Shown here piece after piece: positions 11,301 to 25,800 of a DNA stretch of 64,000 nt; the stretch's first letter is position 1; each line of letters opens with the position of its first letter. The notes under the pieces are model-generated. The model searched no databases. It was given only the letters and a program-made list of their open reading frames with translations, and was not told the origin of the DNA. The stretch spans positions 115,716,062 to 115,780,061 of the forward strand of contig NC_134367.1 of NCBI RefSeq assembly GCF_035582795.1, written 5' to 3'. Position numbers and translations under genes: made by a program. This DNA comes from Mycteria americana. Lineage: Eukaryota > Chordata > Aves > Ciconiiformes > Ciconiidae.

Positions 11301-14300
11301 CTCTGCTCAGAGTCTTTGCTTTGCTGAGGTCTGTGGAGGTCCCGCCTGCTTTCTTATCTGCCAGCTGAGAAGATGGCACGCTGGCTGGTAAAAATGAGCC
11401 AATGGCTGCTGTCTGGCCAGGAGATGTTTGCAAAGAAACAGGGATACGGGAGGGATGTGCCAAGTGGCGAATCTGAAAGACAGCTCTCAGCGCTAAGCCA
11501 GTGTGCCAACAGGTTATATGAGCAGAGGGAGCAAAAGGACCGATGGCACCAGTCAGACTAATGCTGTGGAGGGGCTTGAACACATGGATGGAGCTGCTTA
11601 ACTGATTTGTCTGGTTGGAAGCACAAACACTTCTGCTTGTCTTGGTGCAAAAGGTGTTTCTGTAGCAGACCTCTCTGAGTCAGTTGTGCTTGGAATCTGT
11701 GAGAGGCAGGAGACTTTGCTTGCCCTTTCTAAGTAAAGAATATTATAATAGATATATTATTATAACAATATAATATAAGTAGTGCCCATTATATATAGTG
11801 GCTAAAAGTTGAAAAGGATCCTGCTACCTTCAGAGAAGTGCCCTGATGCTGTGTGACTTCTGATGTGTGCAGGACTGACTGCTGTGTGCGGTGGATGTAG
11901 ATGGAGGAACAGGGTACCACTCTACCAAAGCGCACGTGAGCTGTGAGGCTCCACTCGCCCGAGCATGAACCAGGGGCAAAACACCCCAGCTTGGATGGCT
12001 GGCAGCCATCGTGCTTGCCATCAGAGTTGTAATAACGGGTGGACTGCCACACATCTTTGTGTGGCATGGATCGAGGTCTGGAGAGTCCCTGCTCACACGG
12101 CTGCCCTTGACTAACACTAGCATGGTTTGTTTGCTAGTGAAATGCTTCAATCCAAAGCAAGTTGTGTTCGGGCAAGAAAATCTTTGATGTTTGTTTCTCC
12201 TTTCCAACACAGAGGTATTTTCTCAGTGTAGATCCTCTGTAAGAAGATGGCTAAGTATCTATTGCTGACCAGCTCCAGTAGCAGCTCGATGGTCCCTTAG
12301 CACACTTCTTTCTTCTCTGTATAGTTTACTGACCCATGGCATGATCCCACCACTATTCCATGTGCACAGACACCAATGCCCACCTAAGGCCTTGCCCCAC
12401 ACATGAATCAACTGCAGTTAAATTAACCTTGTGAACACAGTAAAAGTCCCATTGTGGACATGAATTTCAAATTAATTTCTTCTGGCTTAACTGAAGCATG
12501 CCCATGCTCCAGCAGTGCTAGGCTGGTTTCACAAAGCACATGAGAGCCACTTGGGAGTTTGCAACCACCTTTGATTCCATCTGTTTGCCAGCTACTCCGA
12601 CATCTGCACTTGAGAGAGAGAGCTTGGGTTCCTGTTCAGGCCCTTTCCTCTTGTGGTGCGTGCCTGTACCACTGATACTGGGTGGGTGCCCATGGGCTCC
12701 TGAGGTCCTCTGCAGAACCCTCGATGGTTTTGCTCTTCCTCAGCCTGTTGCTGCACTCCGAGGGGCTGGGACCATGCTGATAGCAGCAGCAGAGCCAGCT
12801 GACAGTAAGACAGGTTGGCAGCATCTCCATGAGCATTGGGGTTTGTGTCTTTGTGAGGCCAGAGAATAGCCCTGGTTGCAGGCTGTGGTGAGCCATAATC
12901 CTGAGCACAGCCAGGACCCCATGAAATGACTGATTTGTACGCCATAACTCTCCTGTCCCCTCATTCCTAATATACCTCCTCTAGCAAATACTGTTTTCAA
13001 AGTCACTGTGTACTCCCTGCAGGTCAGTCCCTCTCTGGCTGGGGGCTTGAAGCCCTCCTGGATTTCTGCACAGCTTGAGGCAGACTTGGCCACCAGCCTA
13101 TGCAGCAGGCCCTGCACCACGCAGGCTGGTGTTCCAGATTAAAATGAGGAACATTATCCCTTTTATTTCTGGAGCTGCAAATGTCTGGAAAGGAGGTTTG
13201 AAGTATGCATTGATGCCCTCTGTGCTAAAAGGAGGAAGGGAGCTACCACAGCAAATCTAGAGGTGGGTTCCTGGTAGGGACCAAGGTGAGAACTCCTCCT
13301 GCTCTTAGCTCCTAAACCAGAGGGGGCTGCAGGGGTGAGATCTCTGCTTTGGCGAGGGTACTGCTGGGCTGGTATCAGCATGGGGCATGCCAGTAGCTGC
13401 TCTGCCTATGGCTTGCCTTGTATTGCCTCTGCCCTGAGCGCAAGGAGGTCTGACACAGGGTTGCTGGAGGAGGCAGGGGCTGACGTTTACTCAGCACTTG
13501 GGTAAATGGCTGCTGGGGTGCAAGGCGCTCGAACCATCGCCTGCAGATGGTGTGATGAGCTCTGCAGGACATGGGGGTTTAGGCGAGGAGTCCAGGCGTA
13601 ACTGCGTATGAAAACCAGTGTCAGCGACACTGCTGTGCGATGGGACCTGGGCTGCTTCTTCTCCGGACGGGAATTGGAGCTGGAAACACAGATAATTTTG
13701 TATATCTCCTTTTAACACGATAGCATGTGACTCTACACTCAGACATTGTATCTGGCGCACCGATGTTGTTTTCCTTCGCCTCTGGCACAGTCTGGCAAAG
13801 TCTTTTGGCCTGGAGACAGGACTTCTGCTCCTTGGTACTGCCTGCCTGGAAATGCGACTGGGTCCCAAGGCTAAATCTCTCTACATGTCTTCTTTGCATT
13901 CTTTAGGAAAGCAGCTGGAGAATGTTTACACAGTGCAAACAGAATGTACAACTCTGATCGAGGAACCACAATCCGGTTCAACTGCATGGCAAATTTCTTG
14001 GCCATAAAATCTGGCATGCATCACAGAGGCCCTGTCTGTGTACAGATCCACCTGGCATTTGTCATAACTCAGATCACATCTTAAAAAAAAATAAATGATG
14101 ATGCCATTTCTTGTTCATATCAGACACAGTTGTCATTAGATTTGTTATTAAAAGGGGATTCTTGATCATGCCATTAAAAGCCTGTCTACCTTTTCATTGG
14201 TGTCTTCTCCCATTTATTGGTGTTGCCACATGTGAAGCAGAAATACCACCTGAATTGCTGGCAAGGAACCTTGGCTACGATTGTGCTTGGGTTTCATTCC

Positions 14301-17300
14301 AGCTGTGTGGCAGCTGTGGCCCCCGTTCCTTTTCTGAAACCTCCTGCAGAGCTGTGCCCCAGGTTGCCATAAAATCTCCCCACAAGGTACGTTATTTTCT
14401 CCTACATCGTGACAACTCAGTTGGCTGCGACCAACCCCAAAACACATGCTGGCAACGACCAGGAGCATTCCCTTGTTTCAATACGAGCATCAATGATGCA
14501 GCTCCTGCCTTGTGCATGTAAACAGGTATGCAAAAGCTCAGAGCTGTCTGATTTGCTGGTAGCCTTTCCCTGTGCCAGAGTGGTAATGCTGACTCTCTCT
14601 TCTCTTGTGGCTTGTGATTCATGCAAGCAGGCGAGGTCAGAGGAACAGCTTGGAAGAATGCACCAGAGCGGGGCTATTGGTATTCCTGCAAGTGTTTCTG
14701 CACCATAGACATGTTCCTTCACCATGAATCTTGTTCACAACCACACTGCAGGCAGCAGGCTCAGCTATCCACTTCCAAAACAGCATCTGTCAGAGAGCAA
14801 AGCCTGCTTTAATTAAAAAAAAATGCTGCTTTTAGGGCAGGAGCCTAGATGCCACAGCTAAGTACCGTTTGTGCAGTTGTTTGCGGGACCCACGCCTGTT
14901 GGGTCCATGCAGTCCATCTGGGACCTGCCTGGGGGATCTTCACTGAACTCCAGAGCTGGCCAGGGCCAGTGTTTTACACGACTGGGCTCTTGCTCTTCTG
15001 CTTTATATGGTCTTCCCAATTTGAGTACCACTGGGATCATTACAATATTTTACTGGCCCCGTCTGTGCTCTGCACTGAGACCAGCCAGCTGGGCCTGCAG
15101 TTGGACCTGCACATTAATATGCTGGAAGTGGAGCAGAAGCAAACCAGTAACTTGGCACAGTTTGACTTCTGATACTCTCTGACAGTCTGACATTTTAAGC
15201 TGAGGACAGCTCCTACAACAGTCCTTTCACCATGTGCAAGTTGCCTAGTGGCTATCATGTGGAGACCACATCCAGGTTATGTGTGGTACGGTTTCTTACC
15301 TAGGTTTGGGAAGGGGTGGTAGAAGAGAGAACAGGGCAGCTATGAAGGATCATTTTCATCAATTGATAAGTTCATACCCCTTCACCACCTTCGCTTGGGC
15401 ACCTTTACTGAGCACTCTGCAGGCAGGATTAGACACAGCTTACAAGCAGACAGCCATCCTTTGTAGCCTGACGCAGGTAGTACATGGCTCGAACGTGTTA
15501 CTTGGCTAAACATTCATAAACTCGCGGCCACCGTGCGGGCACACAGCAGATGTCTGTCTGCTGGCAAGTGGGTGTCAGCTTCCGTGGCTCCCTGAAACAG
15601 GCTCATTCTCCTGTTGCTCAGTTGCCACCTCAGTTTGCTGCTTTTTTAGAGGGTTTTGTCTGTGGGTCCTCATGGTGCTCAGTGTGCTCATCTCAACAAT
15701 TCTACTTTTACTTGTGTTTTTAGTTTTCCTCTCTGGCATTGCTTTAGCTCATGGACTCTCTCACAATGGTCTTTCCCACAACCTAGAGGTATTCTCGTTA
15801 AACTTGAACCAGGGTTTGGCATCAAAAACCCTGGGCTGAGGGTTTTCAGTTGAGCTAGCAAAAATAAGACCTAAGACACCAGTAAACACAAAGGCATTTA
15901 TGCATCCTGTCCCCATGGAATGGGACGTGAACCTAGCTGGATGCTACAGTCATCTTTTGAATTTCCTTTGAGCCCCCTTGTGCCTGATTCAGATCCCGTT
16001 GTGTGTAGCTATGCCCAAATTTCTACGCATGTGACCCTGTTAATGTGATCAACACTAGGATATTTCACATGTAGTTTCATGGACTGGATTTCTCTGCTCA
16101 GCTGTGTAAAGTTCCCTTTCTTGTCTTACCAAAGAACATTCATTTACAGCTAATCAAACCAGAGTTTCAGAGGGATGGAAATCAAGGGATGGCAGACAGT
16201 ATAGGAGAGGACACATCCTAGCAATGTCCAAATAATGACCATGTGGCCATTATCCAAGGATATGGGAAGAAGAAGTAGTAGTGAGAAAGATGAATGCTTG
16301 GGAGGTTTTCACAAATCCTGCTGGTAAGGTAGGACCCAAATATTCTTGCATGTAACAGCTGGTAGCTGTGATAGCATGGAGGTGATCATTTCCTGCAGGA
16401 AGAGGCATTGCTACTTCACCTGCTAGATTCAGACCAGTTGTAGTGATTCTTTCTTGAGCATTTTACATATCAGACTGTATGTCAAAAGACAGGTTTTAAT
16501 TCTGAGAACTCACTGTATTGGTGATTTTGATGGGATTTAGAGCTGAAGAACATGAACAGGGAGTCACTTTTAGCAGAGGAACAAAAACTACCAGGAGTTC
16601 ATATTTGGAGGGAAAAGAGAAATCACCCCAGCAAGAGCTCCCTAGATGATTATATTTGAACATGACGCAAAGGACTTGCGTGCTTTCAAGTGGATCTCTT
16701 GGTGCCTTTTCCCTCAGGTGGGCATGCCAACATGAAAAGGACTTTGCACCTCTAGAACAACATCATTGTACCTCGAAAAAAAACTAAAAGAAGGAAACTG
16801 AGAGCTGCTAGATAAAGAAGCGTAACAATTAAGGGGTTTATAAATAGCTGTCCGTCCAGCTCACTGTCTGGTGAGGTCATTCTCATCATGCTCACTCTCG
16901 CCAGTGTTTTCAAAGGGCTCCCTGGCTTGCAGCCAACTATACACCCAAGTCCTGTGAAAATGTCCCTTTAGGTCTCCTCTTGGATCCAGGAGCATGGCTG
17001 GTATCTGCTCACTGATCTCTGGTGATGCTTCAGGCTCCAGCTGAGGGGGGCTCTCCCTCCCTGCCCATGCAGCAGCACAGGTCACCCCCAGGCATGCTCA
17101 GCTGCTGTTATGAACGGTGCTCCCAGGAAACTGTCTCCCCATAAAGTCCCACTTGGCCATCCTCGACGCATAAGGAGCAAGAATGAGGCTGACAGCACGT
17201 GTCTTGGCAGCTGCGCAATGATTCCCATTTCATTAACACATATCATAAAAGTGCCTGGTAAATGCAATCCAATTAATAAAGCAGATTTACTCACTGCTAC

Positions 17301-19186
17301 AAAAAGTCAGCAAAGCAAGTCCATCAGCCACTGATATGGATTGCAGAGATCAAGTGGTGCAGAAATAAAGCAAGCAGAGTCAAAAGAAGAATTGGATTTG
17401 CAGAGAACAATTAGTAAAATTATATTCAGTTCCATGAATAAATAAAAAACAGCCACAAAAAAAAGGCCCAGGCAGGAACAGTGTGGCCACTAGCCAGTGA
17501 AGATCGTTAGGTATTAAAAATAATCTAAACGTGGCTCAAATCACTGGTTAAATAGTGTTTATGAGGCATTAATGTTCCCAGGCAGCAGCTGGATGAGATG
17601 GGGAGGGCACGAAATTCAAATTCACTTTGTCCTAATTTCATGACTGTGGTTGGGACTGAAATACCTATTTGAAACATTTGAGTGTATGGTAAAATGCCTC
17701 AACTAGCATCATCATGGTCTAACACACCAAATGAGTGCTTTGTCTGAGATTTCAGATGATAAAAAACCTACAGGGTAAGAATATAATTTGTACCAGTCAA
17801 TGTGATTTTCTGGAAGTTGGCTTTGTTAGGCAAATATGATGGCTTCTTTTTTTTTTTTTTTTACATTGCATAGCTAATCATATACAGCATTTAACTAAAC
17901 ATCCCAAAACACTCTATTTCCACATTTATACACTGAGCTGCGTAGTTCACAGGTGAGAGCTGCCAATGCCCCTGAGCCCCAGGACACAACTAAGCTGAGC
18001 TGGGATAAAGTAGCCCATGGTAATCCAATTAAGCAGCAACAAGGAGCAGCAGAAATCTTAGTCTCCTTTGGGTACGCCAATCTGACAGGAGAACACTGTC
18101 AGCTCCTCTCAGCTTTCAAGAGCTGTGAAAAATTGGTGAGAGTGAAGAAAAGAATAAAAAATAAGTGCTCCCTTGGAAAGATGTTCCTGTGATGACAGAT
18201 TTTATTCTTTCTCCTATAGCCAAAAGAAAATACAGTTGACTGTAGTGCAGAATCTAAATCTGTAGAAAGAAACATTGGGATCTAAGAAGCTCCTTAAAGT
18301 CCGTGCCAGGAACAGGCAGATGAAAATTAAAGCTGAGCAGCATCACTGGGAAATTGCAAAATACTTCAGAACTGCACGGACCAGGTGCCAGCAGGAGGGG
18401 TTGCTGGAGGGGCTTCGTCACCCACCCCTAGATGGTGAAACGAGAGGTCCTCTGGAAGGCTTGTTTGTCAGATGCAAGGTGCCGGGTACGGCGTTGGCTG
18501 AGGCACTCTGCCTTTGTCAAGTGAGAAGGCAAGTGGAGAAATAAACTAAAACAGGCTGCTCTTACTGGAACAGTTTCAGGAAATATGAAAAGACAGGTTT
18601 GTAGGAGGAGGCGGTATCTTTTCTTGGACCAGCTGATATAGCTGGAAAAACCAAAGAGGCTTTTGGGCACAGATTGCCCTTTTTGGACAATCTTTCTTCT
18701 GCAGACCTGACGCAGCCACCTTGAGAATATCAGGACAAGAAAAGCCCCAGTGTGGACAAGGCAAGCCACAGAAGTGCTTCAGCACTGTAGGGGAAGCCTG
18801 CACTGCAAGGAAACGCAGCTCCCACTTGTTATTCTTGGCCTTGCCTTCATCTACCCTCTAATGTCAGAGAGTAGCTACGATGGACTCTCAAAGTGGGGCT
18901 CTGGAGTCAGCTAGACCCAAGGACCGCCAACATGAGAAAGGGTCCTTCAAGCCTGTAGCTTCAAGGAAGCTGCTAAAATGTGTCTGGTTAGAGAGAGCAC
19001 CTAGAGACCATCAGACACTTACAGCATCTACACAGGTTTCATTACTTACAAAAAAGCTCAAAGACAAAGAAAATAATGCAGTTGAGCCCGGCTGTTTAAA
19101 TTCACTAATTCATATTTAAAACACAATGAGGTAAAGCCTCAGATTTAAAATAACAAGCTAAACTAGTCCAAAACCTTGTGGTATAA
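11301..19186. other. Intergenic region between TTBK1 and SLC22A7 (left part)
   Basis: No gene recognised on either strand. Open frames here are short and show no known family block. It holds an AT-rich patch at about 11738-11800 and a 16-base T run at 17847-17862. The non-repetitive stretches at about 13900-14110 and 17100-17650 have no coding character that I can see. Confidence 0.5.
17847..17862 (+). repeat. Poly(T) run, 16 bases
   Basis: An uninterrupted run of 16 T in intergenic DNA. It could be a minus-strand poly(A) tail of a processed element or a simple homopolymer. I see no recognisable element body beside it. Confidence 0.85.
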
Positions 19187-19189
19187 CGT

Positions 19190-19302
19190 TCATAGGCTCA
19201 TAGGATAATCCAGGCTGGAAGAGACCTTGAGAGGTCTCTAGTCCAAGCCCCTGCTCAGAGCAGGGTCAGCACTGGGGTCCCACCACGTTGCTCAGTAGAC
19301 TG
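19190..19302 (-). repeat. CR1 LINE 3' end, antisense orientation
   Basis: Starts with the inverted CR1 terminal repeat ('tcataggctcataggataat'), then the block 'ggctggaagagaccttgaga' and 'agtccaagcccctgctcaga', and ends near 'cacgttgctcag'. These are the antisense of the final part of the chicken-type CR1 consensus. The copy is 5'-truncated, as is usual for CR1. Confidence 0.85.
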
Positions 19303-20699
19303 GGGGGAGGCTGCACGTGTGACTCCCAGCCTCGGAGGCTGGGGTGGAGGTGCCGAGCACAACAGCAGCTGAGGAGTTCATCCTACACTGAAAGCAAACC
19401 AACCAAGCCACCCACCCAGGGCCTGTCCCACAGCTGCCCGCGTGGGACACTGGCTGAAATGGAGCCATCACGGCAGACCCAGACATGGCATCACCATGAG
19501 TCCTGTAAATGCATGGACTGACAAGGCCCAGGCAAGTTTGTCTGTGGTGTCAAGAGGCCAGCAAGTTCTAATTTCAGCAACAAATGGCAAAAAAGAAAGC
19601 CCAGCTGCATGAGGTGCAGACCAAAGCAACAACTCTCCAGTCAGGTAAGGCTGATGACAGGAAGGGGTCCAGCAAGAGCTGCCGTTGGTGAGCACACCTG
19701 CGATGGATGGGCTGGGCATGGTGCAGGCAGCTCACAATCTTCCCTGCTCAGCCACCGCCTCTGCAACCCCAGCGACTGCTTTAAGGGGATGTCTTGTGAG
19801 CAGAAGGACACCGAGCTGGTGAGGGCAGGAAGAACATTTTGGAACAGCCAACATTGCCAAGGAAGGGCCACACGGTGGCTTGCACCGAAGAGCGCCCTAC
19901 AGCCACATTCTCTAACAGACTCTCAATGCCACATGCAGGACAGATGGACAGGCAGATCAACAGGGGGTGCAAAGTTTTAATGCATGGCTCAGAAGATGTG
20001 GTGCGAAAAGAGATGCATTAAGGAACTTCAGAAACTTGTGTACTGGGATGAACCGATATAAAGACATGAACTGCATGTCAGTAATTACATACATGACATT
20101 ACCCTCAGCAATTACATACAGGACAATACAACCTGTCTGCAGGCATATAAAATTACCTAAGAATAAAATTATGTTGGAATTTTAACCCAAAGCATAGATG
20201 TAAATTGAAAGCTGTCAATAAGTATCCAGTTTGGGACAATGCATCTAACAGGAGGAGTCACAAAAACTGCATCCTCAAACAAGGAATAGGTTGGAGGCAA
20301 GAAGATAATCTGGAAAGTAATACTAGATAAATGCCCTGTTCCTACACTCTTTCCCAGGCTTCTTGCTAGTGTTGGAGATGGAGTATTGGGTGAGTTTCTT
20401 ATTGATTTGAGGGGTCGAAGCCTGAATCAGTTCCTGTATTGCTGAAACTGCAAAGTGCAGAGGATCCCTACTCAAAAACAGAAAAATCAAAACTGAAGTC
20501 TTGGTCACCGGAGATAGGAGGTAGGGGATGCTTAGGTTTAAATGAGAAAGTTGGTGGAAGGAAGGTAATTAGTGGAGGAAGGCGATCTGTGCAGGAAGGC
20601 AGAGCAGTTCCAATGCTGGAGGTCTGGTGCTGCATGGTGAAGGCAGCTCCCCTGGACACTCTGCAGCTTTTCTTTACTCCTTTTGGGGAGGAACCCATT

Positions 20700-20736
20700 G
20701 GGAATGGGCTGGGAGGGGGAGGGAGGGCAGGAGGGA
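20700..20736 (+). other. Potential G-quadruplex sequence
   Basis: Contains at least six runs of three or more G separated by loops of one to five bases, which satisfies the usual G3N1-7 pattern. Intergenic, about 5 kb upstream of SLC22A7. Whether it folds or has any role is unknown. Confidence 0.6.
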
Positions 20737-21043
20737 GCTGTGGAGCTCCTGGGATGTGATGACCACACAGCCATGTGGGCAGAGAAGCACCGGCAGGGCA
20801 AGTGTTAGACCTTGCTTCACCCACTCAGTAATTACCTACAAATCACTCAGCATCCAGTCTCCCCGTTTCCTCTTTCAGTGGAAGAAAGTGTGTGACTGTG
20901 CATACTTTCACTCCCACACCTTTACTGTCTGCACAGGCTTTCTAAAAATAGTGTTCCAACCAGCACTAAAGCCTGGTCCAAGCTCCCCAGGCAGCATTGC
21001 ATGACTTTTTGATGTCAAACCCTGGCACTTCATTTAAGATACC

Positions 21044-21500
21044 GTGTGTCAGGGCCTTAAGGGCACTAATGGGCACTAACTGTCCTGCACCTGCCACCCA
21101 TGCACCTTCTGCTTATGGCCCAGGACCTCATTTAAGCTCAGGCCTGGGTCTCCCATCCCTGTCTGAGCTGTGTTAGCTGCATCCCTGTCTCCTGCCCTGG
21201 CTGCTGCATGGACCTTGGACCTGCCTTGTAGCCTTGTCTCCTATCCCATCTCCTGCTCCAGACTGGGCTCCCTGGAGGGAACCCGGTCCTGGTTCATCCC
21301 CTCGCTGTGTCTAGGGCTGTTGATGGACCCTGTCCCACGCCCAGCTCTGCCGGCCATGCTGAGCCCCCATAGGACTGTGCCCTGTTGGGGAGGGCAGTCC
21401 CCCCAGCTCCTGGCTCATCCCCTGCTCTTGCTGCTCCCTGAATCAGTGGGTGTGCGTCTTCAGCTCCCTGGCAAGTTTTACTTCACTATTATCCTCTGCA
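21044..21500 (+). repeat. Possible degraded LTR-like block (unconfirmed)
   Basis: A C/T-rich block opening with 'tgtcagggccttaagggcac', carrying a 'catttaagctcag' TATA-like segment at about 21130-21142 and ending near 'cctctgca' (about 21493-21500). TG...CA ends and a central TATA-like box fit an LTR, but I find no target-site duplication and cannot name a family. Confidence 0.25.
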
Positions 21501-24500
21501 AGTGACAGTGATTTAATCAGATGGCATCTCACCCCAGAAAACATTTGATCCTGCCTGGACTTCCCAGGAAGTCCTGTCTGCCAGGACATTTGTTCCCGCT
21601 GTGTATTTCTTTCCCTGGCTGAAGGAGTAGTTTGGGTTTGCCCTTCCCTCAGTAAAACACAGCCTAATAATTTGGGCTGAATCTCTGCCCTTCCCAACAG
21701 CACTGGTGAGATGAAAATGTAAAGAAAATAGTTCCATAAGATGACCATAGGAAGGGGCAGAAGACAGGTCTGCGGGTTCTGGCTAGGGAGCAGACAGGAT
21801 GCGAGCGCTGGCTGTGGACCCATGATCACACGTGGCAGAAGAGGTGGAAGTGGTTCATGTCATTTCACATTAAAGCAGGATCAATGTTTGTATTTCTGAT
21901 AGGCAAGAAAAGAAGCTCTGGCCAGAACCAGTTTACTTACAAAATAGTTGTCATTTGTTTGTGTAACTGAGTAAAATGGCTGCACACAAGACAATTGCAA
22001 GTAATGGAAAGTATAGGAGTCTTGTTAATGTAGTACCAAGTCAGAATGGCATAAAGTCACTTTCTTCTAACACCAAACCTAGATCTTCAGGAACCCCAGG
22101 ACCTCTTTGTTGGCTGCTCCTCCACTTTCTCCAACCGAGCTACAAAATCTGGTGCACACACATCCTGCCAAGAGTATTTGGACACACCACTGCAGTATGG
22201 TGCACCGTAGATGGATACTGCAGGCATCCTCAGCTGACTTCGGCCAACTTTGTAGGACCTCACTATCCAAACAGCCCTTGAAAATAATAGAAAAAATGGA
22301 GACTCCCTGTGTATGGCGCATCTCCTTCCTGCAGGCATCCCAGCCTGCGATGAGCTGCAGTTAGATGGGGACATCTCTGTCCTCTGAGAGCAAGGCTAGT
22401 CTAACTCATTGGCTCTGATGGACACATATTTTCGTGGCAGTCAGGCATAACTCAGAGGGGAGGGAGGATTTCAGGATCTGCAGCTTTCGCATAGGAGAAA
22501 AATACCATTTAAGCACCAACCTGCAACAACTGATCAGATCTCCAGCTCCTCTGCAGTGGTTGAGATGCCCATGGGGTGGCTCTAATTGCTAAAGGAGGAA
22601 ATCAACTTCCTCGCTACTTGCACCATCCAGCCTATTAGAGCTCCACACAAGTTGTTATGAAATTACTGCGGAAACAGAAAATCCAGCACATTAGTGACTA
22701 AGTCATTTAATAATCTTCCCTCTCGACGAGTAGTTGGCATCCCGACAAGGAGAAGATAAAGATTGCAGAAGAAAATTGTACACATGTGAAGTAAAAAGTA
22801 AACTCTTCTTTCCAGCTTTATACGTGAAAGCAGCAGCAGAGGAGTCCACCCACTCTCACCGCTGCCAGGCAAGTCCAAGCCATTTGAGTCAGGTCCTGGG
22901 TCTAATTAACCAAGTGGCAGGGCATAGTCAGTCACAGCATTTGCACACATGGTGGTCATTAACTAAGTCTGGTGACTGGTTAAATGGGTTTGAGTTTGGT
23001 TAGAGAAATACAGCAATCAACTGATGTGCATTTTAAGCAATTGCAGTATGAACAGCAGAGCCCCAGGAGCTGCAGAGCAATGACCCGTAACCTCACTTCT
23101 GATGGGGAGGCTGGGGCTGCTTTGCAGTTTAAATATGCAACAGCATATCAATGAGAGTTTCTGTTCCTTGCTCTTAGAAGACCAGTGGTGAAGAAAAACT
23201 ATTTGTCCTTTAGTTCCACTTCAGATTAAACTGCAGCCCTGGAGGCACAGCATTGTCAGATGTCCCTGCTTCACTCCTGTACACTTCCTTCATGTTCATC
23301 CCGGGATGAGCTCGAAAATGGTTCGTAGCAAAGACTGGGCAGTGCATTAGTTAAACATGGGCAGCCAGGAATGCTGCTGAAAAGAGCAAAGATCTCCTAA
23401 GGTCACAGCATGGCATCCTTTGTCTCGTAAGTGCGAGCCCATGTTGTTTATCCTGCTCAGTGTGCTTTGTGCCCACTGGTCCTGGGCAACTGCCCAGGAT
23501 CTGGGCAACACTTGTACCCAGTGTCTGGGCAACACTCATTCTGGGCATTCAGCCACAGCAGGAAGCCCTACGAAAAGCTCTTTCGGACCTCCTCATCTCT
23601 ACCTGCTGCCCTACAGCCCTTTCTCCCTAGCCCTCTGCTGCAGGGACTAGGGCAGGCAGTCACCGGCTGAGGCAGCGCAGACAGGCAGCTCTCGGCAGCG
23701 CCTGGCAGCAGGCAGCACGTGCACTTTATCTGCGCCCAGCCTCTTGATGTGCCTGCATCCCAACACCAAACATCACCATTTTCTAGGTGGATGGCCAAAC
23801 TAGAGCTGCTTTAAAGCAGAGCATGTCCCAGGACAACAGCTTGGAGAAATGTTCGGGATGACACATCAGCATCCACAAACGCTCAAGACGGCAGGGTTGG
23901 TGGAGGAGGGACGACACAGACTGTGAGGAGAGAGGTACAGAGTGTGAAGATGCAGCAGGAGATAACCTACAGCAAGCTGTCAGTAACTGCGCTACTTCAT
24001 GTGCACCCTACAAAGGGCTTGTAGCCTTTGAATGGGCAACAAGGTGCTGCCCCTGCTTGCTCCATGATGGACTGCGCCCTGAACCTGTCGGGACACGACC
24101 ATCTGGGATGCATTATCCCCAGGGGCTGCCCCACGGGTCCAGCCTGTCCAGAGCACTTGCTGCAAGGGAAGCATGCCCACGTCTTGTACCCAGACGTGGC
24201 GAGGGTATTAAGGGACTTGCAGGAAAGGGTCCTGCAGGCTCTCCAGACAGAGTCAGGGTAGAGCCCCTTCTCCCACTGCTTCCAGTTTAACTGCCCTAAT
24301 CTCACTCCTTTTCCTAAGCTTGCTCAGTTGTGGGGCAGGGAGTTGTGTCTATCTTGTCTTGAAGTGCCAGTCATCTTCCAGCCAGGTCTCTGCCGGCCAA
24401 GGAAGAGGTTGTACACCTCCTGGCAATTTTGACAGGCCTGTGGTACCTAGAGCTGCCACTTCTGCTGGATTTTTTTTGATCCTGGCTCATGGACTAGGGA

Positions 24501-25800
24501 CTCTTCTTTGAACCATGTTGCTTGCGTGAACCAAGCTGTGCCAGCTCTGATGCCACTTCTCCCCAGTTGCTGCATCTTCCAGGTATTGTTTCTATAACTT
24601 CCAAAAATTCAGCAATTTTTCTGCTCCCTGCCACTCTGGGGTCAAAGCTTTTGCCCAGCAGCTGTGTGATATACGACTGTGTGTTACACACCTTCGATGA
24701 CCAGCCACCTTTCAGCCTCTCAGATGCACTGTCCATTCTTGTTCTGCAGTGGCTCCGGCTGAATAAAGAGCTCATTTTCTTGGTTAAGAGCGTAAGAAGA
24801 GCGGAAATTCACATTAAAGACCCACCTCTTCCAGGAAACCGCTCCCTGAAGCAGGCAGTGGAAGAACCATGGTGCAAGGCCTGTGCAGTGGTGGCAGCAG
24901 TACCTGTGGCCCTGTCAGGGGCTGCACACTCACTCCTTTGGCTGTCACGCTGGTCCCCAGAGCACACCGGCACGTGGCTGCGACCTTGCAGAGTATGTCA
25001 CAGCCCCTCACATGGCAGGCGCGGCCCCTCCGCATGCCAGCACGGCAGCTCTCATCACTTCTTTGCATGTGTCCTGGGAAAGCACTTTCCCAGGTGGAGA
25101 AAGGGACTTTGTGGGGACTTTTCACTTTTTCCATCCTTTGGAAATCCACGGCTCATCATCCACTGGTGAGCAGGTGGCCCTCACCTACAGCCCACCCTTT
25201 CTCCCCAGAGTGCTCATCTCCCTGTTTGCATCCATCCAGAGACTCATCTCTCTTCTCTTCTGGGCACCCTCTCACCTTCTCCATACTCCCTGCTCCCAGG
25301 TCACGACTTGACACAAGCCATACTAAAAAACACTTAGCTGATGCACAGCAACCAGGCTTTGGTGCCCGTGGGCATCCCTACACAGTGGGTCACCCCTGCT
25401 CTCCTGGGACCTGTTTTATGATCCAACTGGGCTGGCCAGTGATCAGCTCACACTAGACAGAGTTTGTTGCAGCACCTGAGACGCTGCATGGTACCCCCAC
25501 ACTAGAAACGACACTGCTTTCACAGCACTCTTCCCACAGCCTCCTTTCCTAATGTGGATCTCCCTCTCAAATACCACAACAGAAGAAAAGGACTCTAAAA
25601 AGAGAAGGCGCCTTGTGCTGGGTCCACTTGAAATGGATGTGTTGTGTGCACACAGGATAATTTCTTTGGCTCTGCCCCAAATGGAGAGTTTCACTGTGAC
25701 TTTTGACAACCTTTCAGCAAGGTCTCAAAGTCCAATGAAGTGGCTGTATGAAAAGCCATGGGAAGTTGAGCTCCAAGGACAGAGACCGCTTTTCAAGCTC

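Noticed and set aside
24028-24261. 77-codon open frame with protein-like ending
   Set aside because: No family match, no splice context and short enough to be chance.
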